A DNA stretch of 40,402 nucleotides, from positions 1-40,402 of the IMG/VR virus record IMGVR_UViG_3300006919_000132; one strand, given 5' to 3'. Made by a program: the position numbers and the translations under genes. Numbering within the stretch: the stretch's first letter is position 1; each line of letters opens with the position of its first letter. The stretch is from a virus. Shown one piece after another: positions 6,227-15,000 of the stretch. A model generated the notes under the pieces. It did no database searches. It had not been told where the DNA came from and saw nothing but the letters and a program-made list of their open reading frames with translations.

Positions 6227-6829
6227 TTATAAATCTTTGCTTTCTAATAATGTGTACGTGAAGCTATTACTCCACTTATCTCTTGCAACTCTACATATAT
6301 CCATAAACTCATGCCAATCATCATTAGCTGCTATTACTTGACAGCCAGCAGACCATTTATCTACTTGACTAGATTTTTTACCACCCCACTTAGTTGCTCT
6401 ATGTATATTAATGCCAAACAAACCTGTTTGAGTATTGTCATTACTTAAATCAAACTTATTATCTTTATTAGCATCGCGATAAACTGTAACTGGTCTACAC
6501 TGACCTAACGCTTCGTATCTACCTTGATGTAATCTAATTTTATGAGAGCCAGAGTACTGTCCTTCTTTTAAAACAGCAACACCTTCTACTCTCATTATAT
6601 TCTCTACCCAATATCTACCTGGATCTGTAGTACAATCGTAACAATAAAACTCCCATTGTCCATCACATTTAAATGATATGGTTATCTTATCATCAAACTT
6701 ATTTGTTACTTCCGTTCCTGTGTCAGAGTTTCTAACTCCTACTATATTAAGGTTATAGTCACCTTTTTCAAACCATTTATAGCCTTTTTGTTTTACGGCT
6801 TTTTCTATTATATCTTTTGTTAATTTCAT
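6227..6829 (-). CDS. L,D-transpeptidase-like (YkuD-type) cell-wall enzyme, endolysin candidate
   Basis: 200 residues, no signal peptide. The motif GINIHRATKWGG (139-150) followed by KWSAGCQVI (158-166) places a histidine (H143) and a cysteine (C163) 20 residues apart, like the H...[ST]xGC catalytic core of YkuD-type L,D-transpeptidases that act on peptidoglycan stem peptides. Just before it, D119-A-N-K-D-N-K-F-D127 fits an EF-hand-like calcium loop (DxNxDxxxD). The N-terminal part (1-115) is unrecognised and beta-rich. Position between the tail-fibre genes and the envelope cassette suits a lysis enzyme. Because it lacks a signal it would need a holin-like neighbour. Enzyme class is likely; biological role is inferred. 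Confidence 0.65.
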   Translation of the reverse strand: MKLTKDIIEKAVKQKGYKWFEKGDYNLNIVGVRNSDTGTEVTNKFDDKITISFKCDGQWEFYCYDCTTDPGRYWVENIMRVEGVAVLKEGQYSGSHKIRLHQGRYEALGQCRPVTVYRDANKDNKFDLSNDNTQTGLFGINIHRATKWGGKKSSQVDKWSAGCQVIAANDDWHEFMDICRVARDKWSNSFTYTLLESKDL

Positions 6830-7137
6830 TATTTAATTATTACTGTTATCTCTGCATCACTATTAGTAGCTATTTTTAAATCATATATTGTTGCGTCAAA
6901 ACTCAAATTATCATCTAAAACTAAAGTAACTCTTGGCGGTATAGTTGTTTCAACTATAACAAAATCACTACTACCATCTGTTATAAACAATTTAATAACA
7001 ACAGAATCTGAATCATCATGATTAGCTATATTTATTTTTCTAATTCTTCCGCTTCTAGTACCGTTCTTTGTTATAAGAGTTACAGGACTACCAGATCCAA
7101 TGCCACTAATTGCTGATATGTTTTTATACGTTGCCAT
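6829..7137 (-). CDS. Small beta-rich virion-associated protein candidate
   Basis: 102 residues with no Cys or Trp. The sequence alternates hydrophobic and polar residues (VTLITKNGTRSGRIRKINIA, SDSVVIKLFITDG, TIYDLKIATNSDAEITVIIK), which predicts a single beta-sandwich domain of the type seen in decoration or tail accessory proteins. I do not recognise a family. It shares its start base with the stop of the upstream gene (one-base overlap, TAATG), and its own stop overlaps the lysin start in the same way, so the three are probably co-translated. Confidence 0.62.
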   Translation of the reverse strand: MATYKNISAISGIGSGSPVTLITKNGTRSGRIRKINIANHDDSDSVVIKLFITDGSSDFVIVETTIPPRVTLVLDDNLSFDATIYDLKIATNSDAEITVIIK

Positions 7138-7574
7138 TATACTAATCTTAAATCTATACTTTTTGTTACTACTCCAGTTTTACCTCCAAAATCTTTAACA
7201 GCTGTTAATCTAATAGAATAAACACCTTTGTTTTCTATCATATCAGAAAAACTATATGTCGTGTTAGAGCCTAATGTTATTAAATCAGTATCACCAGCTA
7301 GAGCTGTAGTGCTAGTAGTTCCTAAGCCTGGAAATGTAGTTTTATTTTTATTAGTTTCAATTTCTGTTCTAAGATAATCTAACTCATCTTGCATTTGTTG
7401 TAGCTGATATATTAGAGGTGCTATTATTGGATCATCTAAATATTTTTGACAGCCTTCTGCTTTTTCTGCGGCCCAAGCGTTTGTAACATTTGTTAATTTT
7501 TTAGTGTCTATTTTATCTGCACCACTTCCTGTAGTTTCATAAAATTTTTCATATTTTTTACTTGTTAGTGCCAT
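7137..7574 (-). CDS. Tail-fibre-associated protein with central coiled coil
   Basis: 145 residues. After a polar N-terminus a helical segment (about 47-76, APLIYQLQQMQDELDYLRTE) predicts a coiled coil, followed by a Gly/Thr-rich linker (FPGLGTTSTTALAGDTD) and a beta-rich C-terminal domain (SIRLTAVKDFGGKTGVVTKS). This helix-linker-beta layout is common in trimeric fibre or spike subunits. It lies one base after the tail-fibre gene. No receptor-binding motif can be named, and no family is recognised. Confidence 0.62.
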   Translation of the reverse strand: MALTSKKYEKFYETTGSGADKIDTKKLTNVTNAWAAEKAEGCQKYLDDPIIAPLIYQLQQMQDELDYLRTEIETNKNKTTFPGLGTTSTTALAGDTDLITLGSNTTYSFSDMIENKGVYSIRLTAVKDFGGKTGVVTKSIDLRLV

Positions 7575-7575
7575 A

Positions 7576-8847
7576 TTATGATATATCTATTACGTGATAA
7601 GTTAAGTATATTGTTATTGAATTCATACTGTTGGAAGTTAGAGCTGAATCTACAGAAACTTCTACACCTTTGTTTACAAGATCTGTAAGATTTTGTGATA
7701 TTTCAATACCAGTTATTTCACCTAAAGAATAAACTATATCTGTTGTATTTCCAAACATAAACCTTCTCACATGGCATAATGATGTTTGTCCAAAAATGCC
7801 AGGCTCTTTACCTGCGTAGTGAAAATTTAAATCAGCTGCTGAATTATTTTGAGCTGAATTTCTGTCTACCATTAGTATTCCACTACCAGGAACTATAATA
7901 GTGTTAGCCCCTTGTGCAGGTATCAACTCTATTGGTATAGCATGTAGACTATTACAATTAGCTTGTGATAAAGTAACTTTAACTTGTTTAGAAATAAAAG
8001 AACCAGTAGATACAGTTTCATCTGAAACATCACTAGTTAAAGCTACAGTTCCATCAGCGTCAGGAAACAATATTGTTCTATTAGTAGAAGTAGTTGAAGA
8101 TTTAACTCTTGTAGTGTGACTATTGTCAATATCAGAAAAAATTAAATATTGATCGCCAAGCATTGCTGCTCCAGTAGTAGCACTTATCAAGCCAGCTACT
8201 GTAGCGCCACCAGTAATATCAACATCTCCATCACTATCTATTGTAAACTTAACAGCTGAAGTATTATATGAACTACCACTACTACCAGCAGTTGCACTCC
8301 AAAATCTAAGTGATCCACCAGCTCCAGTACCAGTTCCTCTACCAGCTATAAGTTCTAAATTACCACCAGCTTTATTAGTGCCAACACCACCACCAGCTTT
8401 TACACCTAATGGAGCTCCAGTGTGAGAGCCTACAGATAGATCTTGTTGTTCTATCAAGCCTCCAGCACCCGTGCCAAAAAGACCTACACTTTCAAATGTA
8501 ATTTGTCCATAAGGAGAAGTTAGTACATCCGGGTTGTATCCAAACGGTGCGTTTCCAGCTCCAATTTTAACATCACCAGTAGTATCGTTTACTCTTAAAA
8601 AAGTAGTAAATTGAAGTCCAGATTCCGCATTTAAACCTGTACCACCTGTTGATGTTACAACCAAATTGTCAGTGGCATTTGTTATACTTAGTTCACCAGC
8701 ATTAGTATCTGCTTTTACTATTTTATTGTTTGCATCTAAACCTAAGTTACCTCCACTGGCTATTGTGCCAGTAGAGATATCTTCTAAGTATACGTCATTA
8801 CGAAACCTAGCTATAAAGTCTTGTATAAACTGACCTATAAATTTCAT
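7576..8847 (-). CDS. Tail-fibre-like protein (receptor-binding candidate)
   Basis: 423 residues, Gly/Ser/Thr-rich. The N-terminus MKFIGQFIQDFIARFRNDVY may anchor the fibre. The middle (about 120-200) is Gly-rich with AGGNLELIAGRGTGTGAGGS, as in extended fibre shafts. Residues near 255-280 (NRTILFPDADGTVALTSDV) match a short repeat often seen in phage tail fibres and structural proteins ('TFPDADGTVAL'). The C-terminal ~130 residues have no glycine shaft and could be the receptor-binding head. It overlaps the 59-residue Cys-rich gene by one base and opens the tail-fibre/lysis block. No chaperone or endosialidase domain is visible. Confidence 0.78.
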   Translation of the reverse strand: MKFIGQFIQDFIARFRNDVYLEDISTGTIASGGNLGLDANNKIVKADTNAGELSITNATDNLVVTSTGGTGLNAESGLQFTTFLRVNDTTGDVKIGAGNAPFGYNPDVLTSPYGQITFESVGLFGTGAGGLIEQQDLSVGSHTGAPLGVKAGGGVGTNKAGGNLELIAGRGTGTGAGGSLRFWSATAGSSGSSYNTSAVKFTIDSDGDVDITGGATVAGLISATTGAAMLGDQYLIFSDIDNSHTTRVKSSTTSTNRTILFPDADGTVALTSDVSDETVSTGSFISKQVKVTLSQANCNSLHAIPIELIPAQGANTIIVPGSGILMVDRNSAQNNSAADLNFHYAGKEPGIFGQTSLCHVRRFMFGNTTDIVYSLGEITGIEISQNLTDLVNKGVEVSVDSALTSNSMNSITIYLTYHVIDIS

Positions 8848-9026
8848 TATATTTCAAAGCCAAAGTTTAAAATCATAAATCTAAACCTAGCACACTTGTT
8901 TTTATTATTACAAACTACGCAAGGGCAAAACATTAATTCAAATATTGTCCACGTGCCCAATCTAAGTGTTAATTCATATCTTTCTTTCTTATTACCTGCT
9001 TTCCAGGAATTAATCCAATTAATCAT
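8847..9026 (-). CDS. 59-residue Cys-rich mini-protein (CPCxxC)
   Basis: A complete frame encodes 59 residues beginning MINWINSWKAGNKKERYELT, with a cluster FCPCVVCNNKNKC (33-45) and an aromatic tail RFRFMILNFGFEI. Four cysteines at 34, 36, 39 and 45 could bind one zinc ion. The stop overlaps the tail-fibre start by one base (TAATG), as at other junctions in this operon. It is the first gene after a promoter-like element, so it may be the leader of the tail-fibre/lysis transcript. A similar Cys-Pro-Cys cluster occurs in the 23-residue frame at the operon's end. Function unknown. Confidence 0.7.
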   Translation of the reverse strand: MINWINSWKAGNKKERYELTLRLGTWTIFELMFCPCVVCNNKNKCARFRFMILNFGFEI

Positions 9027-9041
9027 AATTTACTTGTTTTT

Positions 9042-9064
9042 GTTATACTATAGTATTATTACAC
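9042..9064 (-). promoter_or_regulatory. Promoter-like element, copy 3 (before tail-fibre/lysis block)
   Basis: In the 49-base spacer after the 3364-residue gene, the - strand carries GTGTAATAATACTATAGT followed by ATAAC. It matches the element at 31688-31710 at 17 of 23 bases, with flanking A-rich sequence also similar. It includes a 12-bp perfect palindrome ATACTATAGTAT at 9045-9056. It lies 15 bases upstream of the ATG at 9026. A phage late promoter is the simplest reading; a regulator site is an alternative. Confidence 0.55.
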
Positions 9065-9075
9065 GTTTATTTATA

Positions 9076-12000
9076 TTATTGATTTCTATGGTGAAAACAT
9101 TTCCATCTTTTAACATCTGTAACAGCCGTTAAACCACACCTATTTCCTTGTGAATTTATACCGTGACATCTAACTTCTTTTTGCCCAGACTCTTTTTGCT
9201 TTTTATCTTTATTTATTTTTTTGTCTCTAGCTCTTTGTTTTTTAGCATCTTCTTTTGCTTGCTCAAGTTCTTCGTCTTTAATACCTAAACTCCATTTATC
9301 CCAACCAGCAACTAAAGCAGCTCGCTTCCAAGGTTCGTGACTACCTGTTATAGCTTCTTCTAAATTGTTAGCCTTGTTTAACAATCTTGCCGCCGGTATA
9401 TTAGTTAAAGCTTCAGTTAAACTAGCAGCCATAGCAAAATTAGGATTTTCTAATCTCCAACCTAATTGCTCTGGCACGCCTTTATTATAAGCATCAGAAT
9501 AATATGCTTGCATTATTTTTCTAACTTTACTACCAGCAGGTGGAGATAAGTTTACTACTGCCTGCATTATCTTTTCTGGTCTTTCTTTACCAAAGCCAGC
9601 ACTTTTTTGTTTCTGCCACTCTATAGCTGTATTTTTAAGAGTCGACGCTAAAGCTCCATGTATACCCATACCACGTAAAAAACTATCAAGAGCACTATTA
9701 AAAGCTCTACTTGCTTTGTCATCTATTAACTCTTCGTCGTCACTTCCAAATAATAAGAACGATAAACCGTTTTGTAGAGCTGCAAACACAACGTTCTGTA
9801 CAAACCCATAATATATTATTTTTGATATATTAGTTTTAGTATCGCCTCTACGATTAACTAAATCAGATAAAGCTTTCTTTGTTAGTCTACCATACTGCAT
9901 TGTTACGTTTTGAAACGCTAACACTAATCTACCTAATACACTAGCCTGCTGCATTGATATTAAATCTTCTCTTGAAGACTGCTGGGTTTCTTCTGCTATT
10001 TCTTGAAAGTCTAACATAGCTTTATTCTTAGCTTCAGTATCTGATAAACCTCTTTTTTTATACGTGTTTATTCTATTTCTTACAAAACTAGCGCCACCAA
10101 AAGCTATAGCAAAACTATCAGCTATTTGTGTAGGTTTAAAACCTAATTGTAACAAATAACTTATAACAGTCGTTGGCGAGTAACCGTTTTCTGCAAAGCT
10201 TTTTGCTAGCTCTGAAGCGTTCATATCCATTTGCAAACCAGCTCTTCGCTGTCTTAACATGTCAGAGTTAAATAGCATCGTAAAGTCTTTCCAAAACTGT
10301 GGTTGATTAGCAAATGCAGCTGAAGCTTTGAATATATTGTTGTCACTCCAGTTTACAAAGTTAATAGTAGAAAGTGTTTGTAGTATAGCTGATCTCATGT
10401 TAAAGAACATAATAGCACCAACAGAACCATTTATCCAATCATTAAAATCATTAACAACTCTATTGCTACCTTGCTTTCTATTACCACCATTTTCCATACG
10501 GTATAATATATCATCTAAAGCTTCTCTAAATCTAGTGCCGTATACAGCTTCTATTTTATTTAAGTTTTCCGGAGAAAATATTAAGTTTTTATTTTCTATC
10601 CAGTTTTCTAAAAACTCTTTTCTACCAACTTTATTAACGGTAGTTCTCAAGTCAGTACCAATAGAGCCTATAGACCAGTTTTCGGTTGGCTCTATGTAAC
10701 CTTCTGTTCTTTTTGTTATTTTAGATAAGCTGTCAGCAAAAGATTTTAAATCAGTATTATTATTAACGTTATCAATTAACATTTGCTTTTCAGAATTAGA
10801 TATACCAGGTATATCAAACCCAGCTTTGTCCCATAAATAAACTCTTACAGATGTGTCATTAGTGTATACAGAGTTAGGTATTTTTTTATTTAGCTTTAAT
10901 TTAGGAAATTGTTTTTTAAGATTTTTATAATCATTAACCATGTTCTGCTTATATGTATTCCAAGCCCTTATACCTTTAGCAAAAGGCCTTAACAAGTTGT
11001 CTTCAAAAAACTTCATGTCTTTATTACCTTGTTCGCCTCTACCCATAAAATAATATAATAAACCTTTAAAGTCTTCGGCTGATGGTGGTATGTATATTCT
11101 AAACCTACCTATACCCTTACCTCTTTTTTTAGCTTCTGCTTCAGAAAATATTTTAAAAGCGTCAACGCCTTTTTTACGTTCAATCATATTGTTAAGTTCT
11201 GAGCTAGCAGATCTACTAAATTTAGCCTTAGCTTGAACAACTTCAGATTTAATATCTAGTTGATCTAGTACTTTTCTAACAGCTTCAACGTTTTGAAAAG
11301 CGTCATCAACAAAATACATATCATTGTAACCCTCTGCGAACTTGCCTAACATCCACTCAGCTTTTGCTTCACCCGTACTGTTAGCTAAACCAGTTATATT
11401 TTCTATTGGTATATCTAAACCTTGTGATTTTAAAAATTGCTGTATAGCTAAAGCAGAAGCAGCAGGCCTAGCTGTTAATACAAACATGTTATCAGTTCCA
11501 AACTTTTCAGCTCTTTGTTTTGCTTTGTTAAGCAGTGGGCCAGGTGTTCCATCAACAACCTCGTTAAACTCAGAAAAGTCAAAGCTTCCACCTTGTTTTA
11601 ATATATCATCACCTTGACTGGCAAACTCTTCAGCATCTAGTCTAAGCTTTTCGTAACTAGAAACAAAGTCATCCATTTGCTGAACTATGTCAACAGGCAT
11701 AGGATCTTCTTGTTTTAAGTTATCAGTATTAACTTCCATAAACCTATCACCAAACATTTCTTTAAATGCAGGTTTATTATTTTGTACAGCCTCGTGATTA
11801 CGTTTTACTATAGTATCTAACAGTGAACGTTCTTGTCTAGCTCTATTACGTGCTAAGGCGACATCTAATGAGGTTTCTACAAAAACCATGCTAACATCAT
11901 ATCCTTTAGATTTAAACTCATCTACGAGCTTCTGCATTGATTTTACGCTACCACCAGTACCGTCAACAACAACTCCATTAGCGTTACCTTGATACTTCAT

Positions 12001-15000
12001 CATTTTGTTTCTAGCTATTTGTCTAGCTTGATGACCTAGCTTACCTAAAGTACTTCTTTGCTCTGGTGTTAGATCTCTCATGTCAGCTGGTAATCCCGAG
12101 TTTTTCTTTAGCCACTCTAATGATATATCTGAGTTTACTATTTTAAAACCCATGCCAGATAAACCTAACTTACTAACAACGTTACCTTTGCCGCTACCAG
12201 CACCGCCAGCTAAAAATATAACTTTACGATTTGGTTTTGGTAGTCCGTCCATATTGGGCAGTGTTGCTCTAACCCCTGACTTTGTTTTAGCTAATGTGTC
12301 ATCAAAATCAAATGTTGACATACCTCTTGTTTCTCCTGATCTACTAAACTTACCTGAGTTACTAAATGATTTTTGTATGTTTTGATTAACTTGTGTAGTA
12401 TAAGTAGGTTTAAATAGTTTAATAGAGCCACTAGCGTTAATGTTATATTTAACATCAAATGTTACTCCATCAAGATCTTCTAACGTAGAAGGGTCTATAC
12501 CTCCGTTGTTAGCTGCTACTAAATCATTAAAATATCTTTGCCAAAAATAACCATCAATTACGCTCCAGTCGTCTGGCATTACCTTCTGTAAGCTTTTCTT
12601 TGTTCTAAGTGTTTTAGCAGATGTAAGCTTATGGTCCATAGCTTTATCTAGTATTATTAACTTATAATTTTTTATTATACTATTATAAGCTTCATTAAAG
12701 TTTATATCAACACCCTCGCCTTCTTTTTTAGGTAAACCTAAAGCAGAGTGTAGCAAATATAAATAAGCTTGAGTAGCTGGCATAGCGTGTTCAAGTTCTA
12801 CTTTAGTTTCCATTTTACCTTTATGTAAAAATGGCTGCAGCTTTGTAGAATAACCTGCCACTTGCGCACCTAGTTTGTGCCAGTGGTTTCTATCATTTCC
12901 AACAAGAGATAAGTAAGTACCTATAGCTCTAGCATTAGACTTATTATCTTTTATCATTTCTGCAAATCTTTCCCACATTTGCCTGTGTATTTTACCAACT
13001 TGATCGTTAAACTTTAATACTTCTTTTTTATTTGCTCTAGCTTTTTTAAGATCAAAGTTTTCACCAGTAAAGAAAAGAGAGTTGTATTTGTTTCTAAGGG
13101 CATACATTTCTTTCATGTTAACGCCTTTAAAATCTTTACCCCAAAAGCTAGCATCATCTTTGTGCTCGTTGTAAAGTTCTTGCATTTGTATTTGTACCTC
13201 TGCCCAAGCTGGATCTTTACTAGTTTTAAATCCAAAAAGCTTGTGACCACCTGTAAATATAGAAGCATTAGTCTCAGCACCTTGACCAGTTTCTTTTAAG
13301 GTCTTTTTGTAGTATGCATGTCTAGAATTTTTTCCAGATTTTCTTTGAAAGAAAAAATCTAAAGGTAAAGATTTAAAAAATCCAGAAGCAATTAAATTAT
13401 CTATAAAGGGCTTTACATCTTCTTTAGTTTTTATTCTGTATATACCTCCTTTCACTTCTTTTCCATGCACATTTGTTAGAAGATAATCTATCTTGACTAA
13501 ACCTTGATCAAACTGATCTAGCACAGTTGCTACACCGTCGACCTGTTGTGTTGCTAGTGAATTTATTAAATCACCTTTTTTAAGATTACTATTAATTGCA
13601 GGTTGGCTAAACATAACGCTAGGCTTTGGATCACCTATAGACTGTAGCTCAGGATTAGTAACTCTTATTTCTTGATTAGCTCCTAATGCCGCCATGTTAG
13701 TAACAAACTCTCTTATAGCGCCATCATACTTTTCTTGTTTAATTTTTTTATCAAGTATATTTCCTTTTTCGTCAATACCAAAAAGCTCTAGCACTTGTTT
13801 GTTGGTTACATTTTCAGGTTTTATTTGCTCAGTTAAGCCTTGGGTACTACCAGTGGTCGCAGATTTAACACGAGCGCCTTCTTTATATAAACTACCAAGC
13901 TTAGTGTTAGCTATACCAGTCGCTTTACCAGAAGCGTCTGTACCGTCTGGTAAAAAAGTTTCCATTAAATTATTATTCTCAGCTAATTTAACTATTAAAT
14001 CTCTAGCCGCTTTTCTTTGTTTAGCATCTAAGTTTGAAGCTGTTGATATTTTTTTTGCAGGCACACCAAAAGCATCTGCAAATAATTTTAACACAGATTT
14101 AAGTGAGCCGGTTTTAACTTCTTGTTTTACTTGTTTATAGCTAGGTTTTTTTATTATTTTAGATAAATCAGATTTACTAACTATATCTTGTATGTTGTTT
14201 CTGTCTATGCCTAAAAAGTCTGCTACAAATAAACTACCAACTTTACTTATGTTAGTAGAGCTAGAAGTTGAAGTCACGTCGCTAAATGTGTCAAAGCCAT
14301 TTTCTCTCATTTCATCTAGTGAAACAGTGTTTCCAGCTTGTTTAGCAGCGGCTCTAACAACTTGACCTTTCTTTATTGGTAAGCCTAAAGGCATTTGAAC
14401 ATAAGCACCAAAAGCATCGTTTTTACTTGGATCCCATCTATTAGTTAACAACACTAGCTCAGCAAGCATTTCTTGTTGTACGTCTGCTAATGGTGGCGCA
14501 AGGAAGTTTGTATTAGCTAATTTATTTTTTATAAAATTATGAGCTTCTTTAGCATTTTTTAATGCAGCTTTATGATTGTAAACTACCAACTCTTGTTTTA
14601 ATCTTTGAGTTCTCCTATCATCTCTGTCTAACACCTCTTTCATAGTAATATTTTCTTTATTAGCTATGTCTTTTATCTTGTTATATATCTCAGCATTTTT
14701 TTGTACGATTTGTTCAGAAGTAACGTTAGGAAATACAGAAAATATTGGGTCATCTTCAGGCATAGAGAATTTAGCTCCTTTTTCTTTTTGCAAAACGCTA
14801 AGCAACAACTGTTTAAACTTATCTTGTTGTACAGCTTGTTTCATTTCAGAGCTTTCAGCTAGTTCTTTAACAGCACCACCTACTTTTATTTTCTTTTTAA
14901 AAGCTTCTTTAAATGATTTTGAAAAATCACCACGTTGTATTGTAGAGTTAAAGTCTTTTATAAAATTATAAACGTCTTGACCAGAGTTAAGTTCTATTTG

